Source of the DNA: Halocatena salina
GTDB lineage: Archaea; Halobacteriota; Halobacteria; Halobacteriales; Haloarculaceae
Direction: 5' to 3'
NCBI RefSeq assembly: GCF_023115355.1
Contig: NZ_CP096019.1
Span: 124,001-188,000, forward strand
DNA: 64,000 nucleotides
Part shown: positions 16,700 to 25,624 of the stretch, piece by piece
How the letters are laid out: each line of letters starts with the position of its first letter
Position numbering within the stretch: the stretch's first letter is position 1
Made by a program: the position numbers and the translations under genes
Notes under the pieces: generated by a model
The model's input: the letters and a program-made list of their open reading frames with translations, nothing else
The model's database searches: none
What the model was told of the DNA's origin: nothing

Positions 16700-17122
16700 A
16701 TGTCTAACAGCCAAGCAGCTACCACAGGAAAATCGTCTACATTCACCGGGCTTCCGTCGGGTATCGTTCCGTACGTAGCCATCCTCGCTGCACTCGTCTC
16801 AGCCGCCATTCACTTGTGGCTCGCCCCAGTGGTGATCGAGTTCGATACGATGCAAGCGGTCCTGTTCGTTCTGGCCGCGCTCGGGTTTATCGGCGGAATC
16901 GGTGTGTTTCTGACCCGGTACTGGCGGCAGGAGTTTTATCCGGTTGCGATCTTGTTCTCGCTCGCCCAAATTATCGCGTTTTTCGTGTTGGAAGGACCAC
17001 TCAGCAATCTCGCGATCGCCTCGAAAACGGCCGAAGCCGTCTTCATCGTCGCCGCAGCGTATCTCTACGTGAGTGGTGGGCGCGGGGACCAGGCAGTCAC
17101 TTCCTCTCAGCCGGAGTCCTGA
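16700..17122 (+). CDS. small four-helix membrane protein, unknown function
   Basis: The 140-residue protein has a serine/threonine-rich N-terminus, four hydrophobic helices (about 23-40, 50-70, 80-97, 105-127) and a short polar tail. It is divergent from the UPF0104 gene across 155 bases. The pattern recalls small haloarchaeal membrane proteins seen next to transport or stress genes. I do not recognise a motif that gives a function. Confidence 0.75.
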   Translation: MSNSQAATTGKSSTFTGLPSGIVPYVAILAALVSAAIHLWLAPVVIEFDTMQAVLFVLAALGFIGGIGVFLTRYWRQEFYPVAILFSLAQIIAFFVLEGPLSNLAIASKTAEAVFIVAAAYLYVSGGRGDQAVTSSQPES

Positions 17123-17155
17123 TTCGAGGACACATCAGCGTCCGATCGACGACGA

Positions 17156-19681
17156 TCAGTTTCGGAGCCATCGAGAGAGCAATGCGAACGCCTGACCGTT
17201 GGCTCCCGATCGACGCCATACGGAGAGATCGCCGCTCCGCTCGGCGTTGGCCACGACGGCCGCCCGCTCGACTGGGAACGGCTTGTACTCGAAGCGTTCG
17301 TACAGTTCGAGCTGATCGGTGAGTCGATCCGGTGGCGATCCCCTGATCGTCCCGAAAAGCTCACCGACGGAGAGATGTCCCGAATTCCCGGGGGCCAGGA
17401 CGGATCGGCCGGCTCCAGTGCCCAACGACACGAGGAAGTTCCAGCTCCCGCGATTGACGAGATCGATCTCCGGCCCATCCGCCGCGGAGATCGCCTTGAA
17501 GCCGGTCGTCCGTCGTTCCATCCGCCACGCTGTCGGGTCGTCAGTACCGAACCGATCGGCTAAACTGTTCCGTGCGCGTTCGATCGCCGTCCGGACGGTG
17601 CCATCAGGATTCTCGCCGAGCCACTCGTGATTCGTGCGTTCGGCAAGCGCATCGGCGATGGTCACTTCCCGCAACGCTCGACCGTGGTCGCCGGCGTGGG
17701 GATCCTCGTTTTCGTCGAGATCGATTTCCGTTGGTGGGTCGAACTGGAGGGTAGGCGCGAGCTTCCCGAGTTCCTCCTCGAAAGCGAGTTCTTGTAGCTC
17801 CTGACGAACCGTTTCCCAAATGACGAGACCGGGATGGTGGCGACCGTTCTCGGTACGCCACGTGTACTCCGCGTTCGCCCATCGTTCGAGCTCGTTCCCG
17901 AGTGCGTCCATTCCTCCCTCACGAGCGGCTTCGATGAACGCCGGTGTCGTCGCGTTTGCGATCGGACTCCGGGTCGCGGTTTTTTGAACGATCCCCGCGA
18001 CGTCCTCGATCGAGAGCGGTCCGTCGTCGACCGTGTCCCGTGTCACCCGGTCGAGCAGTTCGACGCGATGGATCGATCCCCAGCGTCCCGCGACATCGCC
18101 GGCCCGCCATCCCGCGGCTGGCGCGTTGTTCCACTGGGCAACGTATCCCCGCTCGGGATCTCGAACGGACATCGTCAGCCCCGTTCCGGTTGTGATCGAC
18201 TTCCAACGGTGGGTCGAGCCGGGTGCAGGAAATCGGGGATCGAGCGCATCGTTTCGATCCGGGACCGATCCGGTGTGAACGTACGCGATCGCTTCGTCAT
18301 CGGCGTAGATGAAGTTGAACGTGAACGGGAACTCAGCGAGTTGGGTTTCGAACTCCTCAAAGCTTTCCTGTCGACCGAGTTCGGCCCACTGGAACACGCC
18401 AGTTAGTTCGTTACCGCGCGTCGTGGTGCGTTGACACCACGCGATCCGTTCGTCGGGGTTCCACGCGATGACGGGCATCGAATCCCCTCGTTCCTCGATG
18501 CGGGCGATCTCCTGCTCAACAGCGCCTCGTGGCCGATCGCCATTGCTGAGTGCACCGAGCATCGATGGACGGTGGACGACCGTTTCGGTTTCCATCCGTC
18601 GCCATTCCCCGTTCCATCGGTATCGGTGTCGGTCCTCGGGATGGAGTTCGACAGCGATCGTGTCGACCTGATCGTCGTAGCCGCTGGTGACGCTCCATGC
18701 GAACTCGGGTGTCCGGCCGATCACCACTCCGGGCGTACCGACGACACCGATTCCCGCAACGTCGAACCCCGCGCCGTGCAGCCCGATCTCGTGAATCACT
18801 GGTGGGGCGAAATACCCCATCTGTGGACCACCGAACAGCATCGGTGCTCCCGTTTCGGTGTGTTCTCCGTCGACGGCGAGTGCGTTGCTCCCCCACCGAA
18901 AGCCAGAGAGCGCGCCGATCGCCCGACGGACCGACGGGGTGGCTCCATCGAGCAGGTCGCCGTCGATGCCCCATGGTGTTGTGTCAGCTGCGGCGTGTGC
19001 GAGCGCTATCTGTTCGTCGGGAACGGTCTCGTAGTCGGGAATCGATTCACTGTCCGTCACCGTCAGTTCCGACGCGTCGATCGTGGTGTAGTGGTTTTCG
19101 GGAACTGACAGCCAGTTCAGATCCTCGTAGGCTTCATAGGCCGCTCGTTCATCGCCGAGGCTGTCGGTCAGCTGGGCGAACGTCTCTGCGTTTTTCAGCT
19201 CCGTGCCGCCGTCAACACCGAAGTAGCCGACCATGTACGCCACCACTGCAATGCTGTCGACCGGTGACCATGGTTCAGGGGGATGGCCCAGCGCAACGAA
19301 TTCGGCCGGGAGCTCCCGGTCAACGAGGCGCTGTATGAGCTGTCGGTTCACGCCGTCGGCAAACCCTTGTAGCGACACCTGCACAGTAGTACTCGCAGCC
19401 TCGTACTGGGCGTTGAGTTCTTCACGGGTGTAGAGATCGCGCCGGACTTGGATGTCAGATGCGAGCTGCATCGGACCAAGCACGCTGGCGCTGTCGCCGT
19501 AGCCGATGTGGCGAAGTGCGTCCATCTCGAACAGCCGGTCACGCGCTTGGACGTAGCCATTAGCATACGAGAGCGCGTACAGTTCCTCTTCTTCGACGTA
19601 GTCGTCTGTGCCATCGACGTAGACGTGGGTGACGTCGTGAACGTCGGTCAGCAGCTCGACTGAAGGCATCGCATCGTTCAT
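17156..19681 (-). CDS. penicillin acylase family Ntn-hydrolase (amide hydrolase)
   Basis: The 841-residue protein has the penicillin-acylase layout. An alpha-chain region includes GYVQARDRLFEMD (42-54). A spacer ends at G264, followed by S265 in WGSNALAV. S265 should become the N-terminal nucleophile after self-cleavage, and N267 is the conserved partner. FGGPQMGY follows, then AWSVTSGYDD (about 328-337) and QWNNAP (about 522). Family members cleave amides such as penicillins, acyl-homoserine lactones or N-acyl amino acids. No Sec or Tat signal is visible, so the enzyme looks cytoplasmic, unlike most bacterial members. It is monocistronic. Confidence 0.9.
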   Translation of the reverse strand: MNDAMPSVELLTDVHDVTHVYVDGTDDYVEEEELYALSYANGYVQARDRLFEMDALRHIGYGDSASVLGPMQLASDIQVRRDLYTREELNAQYEAASTTVQVSLQGFADGVNRQLIQRLVDRELPAEFVALGHPPEPWSPVDSIAVVAYMVGYFGVDGGTELKNAETFAQLTDSLGDERAAYEAYEDLNWLSVPENHYTTIDASELTVTDSESIPDYETVPDEQIALAHAAADTTPWGIDGDLLDGATPSVRRAIGALSGFRWGSNALAVDGEHTETGAPMLFGGPQMGYFAPPVIHEIGLHGAGFDVAGIGVVGTPGVVIGRTPEFAWSVTSGYDDQVDTIAVELHPEDRHRYRWNGEWRRMETETVVHRPSMLGALSNGDRPRGAVEQEIARIEERGDSMPVIAWNPDERIAWCQRTTTRGNELTGVFQWAELGRQESFEEFETQLAEFPFTFNFIYADDEAIAYVHTGSVPDRNDALDPRFPAPGSTHRWKSITTGTGLTMSVRDPERGYVAQWNNAPAAGWRAGDVAGRWGSIHRVELLDRVTRDTVDDGPLSIEDVAGIVQKTATRSPIANATTPAFIEAAREGGMDALGNELERWANAEYTWRTENGRHHPGLVIWETVRQELQELAFEEELGKLAPTLQFDPPTEIDLDENEDPHAGDHGRALREVTIADALAERTNHEWLGENPDGTVRTAIERARNSLADRFGTDDPTAWRMERRTTGFKAISAADGPEIDLVNRGSWNFLVSLGTGAGRSVLAPGNSGHLSVGELFGTIRGSPPDRLTDQLELYERFEYKPFPVERAAVVANAERSGDLSVWRRSGANGQAFALLSRWLRN

Positions 19682-19760
19682 CAGTCCGCCTTCATCCCCG
19701 GAGTGGGGAAGTCTTCGGCCGGATATATCCGGGGATTAAGCTCCAAGCGACCTCGGTAGG

Positions 19761-20747
19761 TTAGTCGCTGGGCGTTATGGCTTCGTCGACGGATGAGTCG
19801 TCGTCGAGCCGCACGAACAGCGTTGCGAGCGCCGGCCCAGAGACGTTGTGCCAGACGCTAAACAGCGCCGGGATCAGGGCGACAGCGGGCGAAGCGAAGA
19901 ACTCGCCCGCGAGCGCCACAGCCAGTCCGCTGTTTTGGAGACCGACTTCGAACGCACACGCTCGCGCCCGATCCTCATCCATTCCGGATGTGTGTCCGAC
20001 GACATAGCCGCCAGCCAAACCGAGCGCGTTGTGTAAAACGACCGCGAGAAACACCATACTTCCGGCGCTACGGATCGTCCCCGTGTTGACCGCCACGATG
20101 GCCGCGACGATACCGACGATCGTGAGCACGCTGATCGCTGGGAAGATCGAAAGCCCGATCGAGGCAGCAGTCGGGGCGTATCTGTCGAGTACAATGCGCA
20201 GAAACACCCCCGCGACGACCGGAAGTAGGACGATCTGGACGATCGAACCGGCCATCTGTCCGAACGTGACAGAAACAGACTCGTTTGCGAGCACCACGAT
20301 CCACGTCGGCATCACGAGCGGCGCAGCGATCGTCGTCACCGAGGTGATCGTTACCGAGAGTGCGACATCACCCTTGCCGAGATACGTCATCACGTTCGAG
20401 GCGGTTCCCCCCGGAGCTACACCGAGGAGGAGCAGCCCCAACCCCACTTCCTCCGGCAACCCGAGTACTCCGACGAGAACGACCGCGAACACCGGCATCA
20501 AGAGCCACTGGCCCATCGCGCCCACGAACACGTCCCGCGGTCGCTCTCCGATCCGCCGGAAATCCGCGGGTGTCAGCGTCAGTCCCATCCCGAGCATGAT
20601 GATCCCCAAAAGCGGCGTGATGTACGCCGCGATCGGTGTGAACGTCTGGGGCGAATACAGCGCGATAGGAACGGCGATCACCACCCAGACGACGAAGTAT
20701 TTACTCGTGAACGTACCAACCGATCGGAGCGAAGCATGCCACCGCAT
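19761..20747 (-). CDS. bile acid:sodium symporter (BASS) family carrier
   Basis: The 328-residue protein has nine to ten hydrophobic helices. It carries the BASS crossover motif APGGTASNVMTYLGKGD (about 114-130), the second crossover CAFEVGLQNSGLA (about 272-284), and GMGLTLTPADF near 53-63. Prokaryotic members move organic anions with sodium, for example pantoate or ketopantoate (PanS) and 2-oxo acids. A pantothenate-pathway gene (panB) lies 26 kb away, too far to argue function. It is divergent from the sulfatase-like gene across about 146 bases. Confidence 0.88.
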   Translation of the reverse strand: MRWHASLRSVGTFTSKYFVVWVVIAVPIALYSPQTFTPIAAYITPLLGIIMLGMGLTLTPADFRRIGERPRDVFVGAMGQWLLMPVFAVVLVGVLGLPEEVGLGLLLLGVAPGGTASNVMTYLGKGDVALSVTITSVTTIAAPLVMPTWIVVLANESVSVTFGQMAGSIVQIVLLPVVAGVFLRIVLDRYAPTAASIGLSIFPAISVLTIVGIVAAIVAVNTGTIRSAGSMVFLAVVLHNALGLAGGYVVGHTSGMDEDRARACAFEVGLQNSGLAVALAGEFFASPAVALIPALFSVWHNVSGPALATLFVRLDDDSSVDEAITPSD

Positions 20748-20893
20748 TCGTTATTCATTGCCAACACGACTCTCTATCGATATGTCTCCTCCGTCTTCCA
20801 CACCAGTTTGAGCGTGGCCAGTTCGATTCCTCAGGGACGCAGTCCGACCGCGAATCCCAAGACGTATTTCACGGTAGGGATCGGTATAGACCA

Positions 20894-22045
20894 ATGAACG
20901 ACATCGTTCTCGTGACCGCCGATTCGGTGCGATACGATCACGTCGACGAGATGGAGTTCGTTTCATCGCTCGGCTCGCAGATCGGGGTGACAGCCGCTCA
21001 CTACACCCGACCGAGCATTGCAGGACTGCTGTCATCGAGTTTGGTTTCCGCGATCGAGTCACGGATCGCTGGTCCGACGATTCCGAACGTGTTGAGCGAT
21101 CTGGGATACACTTGTATCGGACTGGCTCCGACGCCACAAACCGATCCAGCTTTCGGCTTCGGCGACGGCTTCGATGAGTACGAGACGTTCAGCGAAGGGG
21201 GTGGTGACAACCCACTCAAAAACAGACGGAGCTGGCTCCGGGAGTCGCTCGGGCGGTTCGATTCGGTTCGACGACTGTACCGGCGATTGGTTCCGATGGA
21301 AGCCGTACTGTCGGACATCCCGAGCGACGAGGAAGTGATCGACATGGCGATCGAGCGGTTCAACGAGGCCACATCTCCCCGCTTTCTCTGGGTGCATCTG
21401 ATGGAGAGCCACCGCCCGTACGGAACCGGTTCGCAAGCGCTTCCGAAGGATCTAGACCGGAGAGCCGGCGCAGCGGGCAACGAGGGGCTGCTTCGGTCGG
21501 TTTCCGTCACCGACGAGGAGATCGAAGAAATAGACGGATACTATCGGGACGCGATCGATCGGGTCGACGGCGAGATCGATCGGTTGCTTACCGAGATCAA
21601 CGCCGATCCGACGTTCGTGTTCACGTCCGACCATGGCGACGAACTCGGCGAGGAGGGGTATTTCTACCACCAGGGCTTCCGTCGGCGGGTCGTAGATACG
21701 CTGATCGAGGTGCCGGTCGTGATGGACGGGTTCGATGTCGAGCCACCTGAACGGTTCAGCGCGCTCGACATCGCACCGACGATCGTCGACCATGCTGGCG
21801 GTGACATTCCCGAGGAGTGGCACGGACGGCGACTTGTAGACGGCGGCTCGGACACGATGATCACGGTCGCCCCGTGGCACGAGGAGGCAACGGTTGCCAT
21901 CCAGGACGGCACCAAGAAGCTGGTTGCCCAAGACGCGGACGTCTCCCTCGATAGCGACGCGGGACGGGCAGAAGCGAGTCGATCGGACGTGTCTCCCGAA
22001 ATCGAGCAGCGTTTACGGAATCTCGGCTACACGGACGCCGGGTGA
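20894..22045 (+). CDS. sulfatase/phosphatase-superfamily hydrolase with Thr at the catalytic position
   Basis: The 383-residue protein has a sulfatase-like metal site (VTADSVRYDH at 7-16), YTRPS at 37-41 and TSDHGDELGEEG (about 233-244). It ends LRNLGYTDAG, like many haloarchaeal sulfatase-like proteins. The position of the formylglycine Cys/Ser is T38, as in LTA-synthase-like and phosphonate/phosphodiester hydrolases. A phosphotransfer or phospho-ester role is therefore more likely than sulfate-ester hydrolysis. No signal peptide is visible. Its stop is eight bases from that of the convergent polysaccharide deacetylase. Confidence 0.85.
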   Translation: MNDIVLVTADSVRYDHVDEMEFVSSLGSQIGVTAAHYTRPSIAGLLSSSLVSAIESRIAGPTIPNVLSDLGYTCIGLAPTPQTDPAFGFGDGFDEYETFSEGGGDNPLKNRRSWLRESLGRFDSVRRLYRRLVPMEAVLSDIPSDEEVIDMAIERFNEATSPRFLWVHLMESHRPYGTGSQALPKDLDRRAGAAGNEGLLRSVSVTDEEIEEIDGYYRDAIDRVDGEIDRLLTEINADPTFVFTSDHGDELGEEGYFYHQGFRRRVVDTLIEVPVVMDGFDVEPPERFSALDIAPTIVDHAGGDIPEEWHGRRLVDGGSDTMITVAPWHEEATVAIQDGTKKLVAQDADVSLDSDAGRAEASRSDVSPEIEQRLRNLGYTDAG

Positions 22046-22053
22046 GCGACGGC

Positions 22054-22875
22054 TCAGTCAGTCTCCGTGAGCGACCGCATCGGCACGAACGCAAAGCGCG
22101 AGTTGAGGATTCTCGTGATCGCCCGTCGCATCCACGCCCCGGTGCGCCAGTAAACGCGCCGGGGGACGCCATCGACGGCAGGCAGATCCACCAGCTCCCA
22201 CGGATGGACGTAGAGGATCGGGGTGATTCCCCGATGGGAGAGAAGCCGCATTCCCCACAGTACGTATCTGACACCGAAAAATCGGAGCCACGTTCCAGTC
22301 AGCGGTAACCGGAGTCCGGGCATGACAGCGACCGGTAGCTCCGTGATCGACGATGATGCGCCGTCCACAGCCTGGTCGGCCGGAACGGGTCTCTGAACGG
22401 TGTGTGTGCCACCGTACCACCCGGGGATCGACCGACACGGCACGATGCTCGAATCATAGTCGTAACCAGTCACATCGAGTGTCTCGAAATGGTCCTCTGC
22501 GATGTCGAACGACGGCGCGCGGAACCCCGTGACCGACGCGCCCGTCGCGTCTTCGAGCGTTTCTCGTGATGCTTGGAGTTGCTCGTGACGGTCGTTTTCG
22601 TCTACCTCTGTGAGATGAACGTGATCGTACGTGTGTGAGCCGATCTCGTGTCCGGATTCGAGGATGCGCGAGAGGAGTTCGGGGTGGCGCTCTGCGATCT
22701 TCGCAACGACGAAAAACGTCGAGGTGGCGTCCGCGTTCCCGAACAGTTCCAACAGCAGTTCTACTCCTGAGCGACCCACATCGTTTTCCGTCATCGATCC
22801 ACGGGCGTTGCGGTACGCCGGAATGTGAGAGAACCACTCCATATCCACCGAAAGTACAGCATTCGGGCGATCCAT
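22054..22875 (-). CDS. polysaccharide deacetylase (NodB domain)
   Basis: The 273-residue protein has the CE4/NodB motifs: catalytic D11 in SVDMEW, zinc histidines H81 and H85 in HEIGSHTYDH, GFRAPSF near 117, and YVHPWEL near 223. It resembles the enzymes found in exopolysaccharide clusters. It would remove N-acetyl groups from a glycan or glycan precursor. No signal peptide or membrane helix is seen. The setting among sulfatase-like, GT2 and GT-C genes supports surface-polysaccharide modification. Confidence 0.9.
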   Translation of the reverse strand: MDRPNAVLSVDMEWFSHIPAYRNARGSMTENDVGRSGVELLLELFGNADATSTFFVVAKIAERHPELLSRILESGHEIGSHTYDHVHLTEVDENDRHEQLQASRETLEDATGASVTGFRAPSFDIAEDHFETLDVTGYDYDSSIVPCRSIPGWYGGTHTVQRPVPADQAVDGASSSITELPVAVMPGLRLPLTGTWLRFFGVRYVLWGMRLLSHRGITPILYVHPWELVDLPAVDGVPRRVYWRTGAWMRRAITRILNSRFAFVPMRSLTETD

Positions 22876-22925
22876 TGGGTGCTCGATACGATCTCCGCCG
22901 AAAAAAGCCGCTCGTTGCGCTGGAG

Positions 22926-23636
22926 CTATGCCAGCGCGATCAGCACGATCGCCGCGGTGCTGTAGAGGTTCATTCCGATGTGTGTGACGACACTGCTGAC
23001 GGTTCCATACCGGTGGCGGAGGAGTCCGAGCACGAGACCCAGCCCGACAAGTGTCGTGAGGCGCACGACCGATCCATCAACCACGACATGTTTCAACGCG
23101 AAGAGAACCGCCGTGAGCAGTATGCCGACCACCGCTCCCCAACTGGCAACGAATTCGGACTGGACGACGGCACGCCACACCTGTTCTTCAGCGATCGGGA
23201 CGGCCACGCCGTTCCCGAGAAGAAACACCACGGCTAGCGGTGGTGTTCTCCGGAGCACTTCGGTGACCGCAGTACCAAAGGTAGCAGTAGTTTCTTCCAA
23301 TCCGAACAGGACGGCGTCGATCTGGCTGGTTATTATCATGAGACCGATGGCGACGACGACGCCCAGCAAACCAGCGACGACCGCCCGAAGCGACCACTCG
23401 TATCCCCATCGACTTGAGTCGCGGCCGGCTCGGAGTGTGACCGCCGACAGCACGGCGGCCATCGCTGGGAATCCGAGGAGAAGGATGGTCCAATCGGCCG
23501 TGAAGCCGAAACCGACCGAGGAAACCACCACGGAAACGACGCCGCGGCGCAACAGTAGTTCCAAAGCGATCCATCCGACAACGACGCCGAGGGCGAGTTT
23601 CGGCAGGGGGTGCGTATTACGTGTGGTCTCAGTCAT
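22926..23636 (-). CDS. CPBP (CAAX/Abi) family intramembrane metalloprotease, operon end
   Basis: The 236-residue protein has seven or eight hydrophobic segments and the CPBP motifs AEEQVWR (about 154-160), FALKH (about 180-184) and THIGMN (about 218-223), which form the Glu/His metal site. It is the third gene of an operon and its start overlaps the end of the Xre regulator by eight bases. CPBP proteins act in prenyl-protein processing, bacteriocin immunity or signalling; the substrate here is unknown. Confidence 0.88.
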   Translation of the reverse strand: MTETTRNTHPLPKLALGVVVGWIALELLLRRGVVSVVVSSVGFGFTADWTILLLGFPAMAAVLSAVTLRAGRDSSRWGYEWSLRAVVAGLLGVVVAIGLMIITSQIDAVLFGLEETTATFGTAVTEVLRRTPPLAVVFLLGNGVAVPIAEEQVWRAVVQSEFVASWGAVVGILLTAVLFALKHVVVDGSVVRLTTLVGLGLVLGLLRHRYGTVSSVVTHIGMNLYSTAAIVLIALA

Positions 23637-23838
23637 CCATTTTCTCCGGTTCCGGATCGAAGAGATCCTCTATCAGGCAGTCAAAATGATCGGACAGCTC
23701 GAACGCGAGTTCGAGTGAGGGATCGTACCGTTCGCGCTCGATGGCGTTGATCGTCTGACGAGAGACACCGACGCGCTCTGCGAGATCGGCTTGACTCAAA
23801 CCGGCGTCTGCCCGGTACTCACTGAGTTCGTTGTTCAT
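23629..23838 (-). CDS. small Xre/Cro-type helix-turn-helix regulator
   Basis: The 69-residue protein is essentially one HTH_3 domain: LSEYRADAGLSQADLAERVG, VSRQTINAIERERYDPSL, then a FELSDHFDCLIEDLF helix. It is of the compact YgzD-like type. It overlaps the DUF2178 gene upstream (ATGA) and the CPBP gene downstream (8 bases), so the three are translated together. It probably represses its own operon through the repeats at 24278-24307. The ATG at 23838 is chosen; the open frame above it is not homologous. Confidence 0.92.
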   Translation of the reverse strand: MNNELSEYRADAGLSQADLAERVGVSRQTINAIERERYDPSLELAFELSDHFDCLIEDLFDPEPEKMDD

Positions 23839-24227
23839 GATCGCTTCCGATGCACGGTGTAGATCGCACCAAAGACCAGATACACCACACAGTACGCGTA
23901 GAACGCACCCCACAACTCCGGCGGCATATCATAGGAGCCGACTGTTTCGAGCGCGAACAGCGCGGGGCCACCGAGAACGAGCACGAACGAAAACACCCAG
24001 AGCGTCAATCCAGCGGCTTCGCGGTCGATCTGTTGCTCGCGCTCGTCGTACAGCTCGATCGAAGTCCCTCTCCAAATCCCGACCATCCCCAGAAAGCCTG
24101 CCCAGTAGATGATCGTCCCGAGGGTGACGTATCCCGACAGCACCCCAGCGAGATACGCGACTATCCCCCCGCTGATGCAAGCGTTCATCAAACGACGGTA
24201 AAAGCGTCTCGTTTCGAGTCGATTCAT
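23835..24227 (-). CDS. DUF2178-like small membrane protein, operon head
   Basis: The 130-residue protein has four hydrophobic segments and a conserved polar loop YDEREQQIDREAAG (about 60-73), typical of DUF2178. Such proteins are regularly encoded with small Xre regulators in archaea and may sense or transmit a membrane signal; the function is unknown. The ATG at 24227 (MNRLETRRF) is preferred to 24251. Its stop overlaps the regulator start by four bases. Confidence 0.85.
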   Translation of the reverse strand: MNRLETRRFYRRLMNACISGGIVAYLAGVLSGYVTLGTIIYWAGFLGMVGIWRGTSIELYDEREQQIDREAAGLTLWVFSFVLVLGGPALFALETVGSYDMPPELWGAFYAYCVVYLVFGAIYTVHRKRS

Positions 24228-24277
24228 TGATGCTATGTCAATTCGTATCATGATTGGTGTAAAACTCTCTTGTCGTC

Positions 24278-24307
24278 AAGGAAGCTTTACAGTAAAGGAA
24301 ACTTTAC
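24278..24307. promoter_or_regulatory. CTTTAC repeats: operator candidate for the DUF2178-Xre-CPBP operon
   Basis: Two near-identical direct repeats, AAGGAAGCTTTACA (24278-24291) and AAGGAAACTTTACA (24294-24307), lie 50-80 bases before the operon start. Within them CTTTAC-A-GTAAAG (24285-24297) is a perfect inverted repeat. Repeated CTTTAC half-sites in both orientations are what a small dimeric Xre repressor would bind. Confidence 0.6.
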
Positions 24308-24441
24308 ACCTACTTAGCTCTTTCCCTCGCGTCGAGGCTTCGGTATTCGAACCATCTCAGTGTTCGACAGCGCTCGCTGTCCCACAAGCGCGATTCCACA
24401 ATGCATATACCACGTCGTCAAGATCTCAGCAATAGAAGCGC

Positions 24442-25539
24442 ATGAAGGGAGTATCGGAAGCTATCAGCGTCGAGGGGGTGGCCTTGAGTCCGATCGTGAT
24501 GGAGACCTCCGGGTTGGACAGTCTCAAACTGACGGCCGCCTTCATCGTGCTTGCTGGAGGTGTGTTACTGTGGGGTTTCGAGCGATACCGCACGAATTTC
24601 TCGAAATCGGAGTTTCTCGTCTCAGTTGTCCTTGCAGTGGGTATCTTCGCCATCGGGCTGTTTCCGGATCTGTTCGAGGCCTTCGGAGAGATCCTCGCGA
24701 TCGACCGTCGGCCGTTTGCGATCTCGTTGATCACGAACGTCACGCTGGTCGGTCTGGTGTTGGTGTTGTTCGCGCGAACGCGGAACAACCAGCAGTCGGT
24801 GGCGACGCTTACACGAAACTTGGCGATCGATCAAGCGACCACAGACGACGCCGAATCAGCGTCGGTGTACGTCGTGATCCCTGCCTACAACGAGGCTGAG
24901 AGCATCCGGAGCGTCGTGGAGTCGCTGCCGGACGCGATCGGTGGGTATGTGCTGCAACCGCTCGTCGTTTCGGACGGGTCGACCGACGCGACCGTCGACA
25001 CCGCTCGCTCAACGAACGCCATCGTCGTGGATCATCCGATCAATCAAGGACAGGGTGGCGCGCTTAGAACCGGTTTTTCGATCGCTGAACAGCACAGCGC
25101 TAACATCGTCGTCACGATGGACGCCGATGGGCAACACCCCGTCGAAGAACTTCCGCGACTGGTCGAACCGATCATCGACGATGAAGCCGATTACGTCGTC
25201 GGATCCCGGTACACGGGAGTGGACGAATCCAACAACAGCGCCACTCGACGGCTCGGAATTCGGGTGTTCACAGCACTCATAAACGTGATGACGAAGGCGG
25301 ATATCACGGACTGTACCAACGGATACCGAGCGATTCGAGCCACGCAGCTCGATAAAATGACTCTCTCGGAGGAACGGTTCAGTGCGCCGGAGCTGCTAAT
25401 CGAAGCCCGCAAAAACGGTCTCCGAATCAAGGAGATCCCCATCACCATCGCACAGCGAGCGGCCGGCGAAACGAAAAAGCCCAAACTCGGGTACGCGTTC
25501 GGTCTCACCCGAACGATCTTCGTCACCTGGCTCCGGTGA
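24442..25539 (+). CDS. DUF2304 membrane domain fused to a family 2 glycosyltransferase
   Basis: The 365-residue protein has an N-terminal DUF2304-type domain with three helices (about 30-48, 57-75, 93-111). A cytosolic GT2 domain follows (VYVVIPAYNEAESI from about 142; VSDGSTDATV near 172; MDADGQHP near 222; GSRYTG; DCTNGYRA near 290). The GT2 part resembles dolichyl-phosphate sugar transferases, which load a sugar on a lipid carrier. DUF2304 proteins usually stand next to such enzymes; here the two are fused. The start could be ATG 24442 or 24499. The GT-C gene downstream may use the lipid-linked sugar. Confidence 0.88.
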   Translation: MKGVSEAISVEGVALSPIVMETSGLDSLKLTAAFIVLAGGVLLWGFERYRTNFSKSEFLVSVVLAVGIFAIGLFPDLFEAFGEILAIDRRPFAISLITNVTLVGLVLVLFARTRNNQQSVATLTRNLAIDQATTDDAESASVYVVIPAYNEAESIRSVVESLPDAIGGYVLQPLVVSDGSTDATVDTARSTNAIVVDHPINQGQGGALRTGFSIAEQHSANIVVTMDADGQHPVEELPRLVEPIIDDEADYVVGSRYTGVDESNNSATRRLGIRVFTALINVMTKADITDCTNGYRAIRATQLDKMTLSEERFSAPELLIEARKNGLRIKEIPITIAQRAAGETKKPKLGYAFGLTRTIFVTWLR

Positions 25540-25624
25540 CGCCGGTTTCGAACACGATCGTAGATACGTAGTATTGGACGGATAAGATAGACGAATTTTT
25601 ATCTCTGTTTGGAGAGGTACGTGT

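Noticed and set aside
18431-19108. 225-codon + strand frame opposite the penicillin-acylase gene
   Set aside because: No domain, and the acylase reading is continuous.
20029-20811. 260-codon frame antisense to the BASS carrier
   Set aside because: Threonine/proline/alanine-rich shadow of a membrane protein gene.
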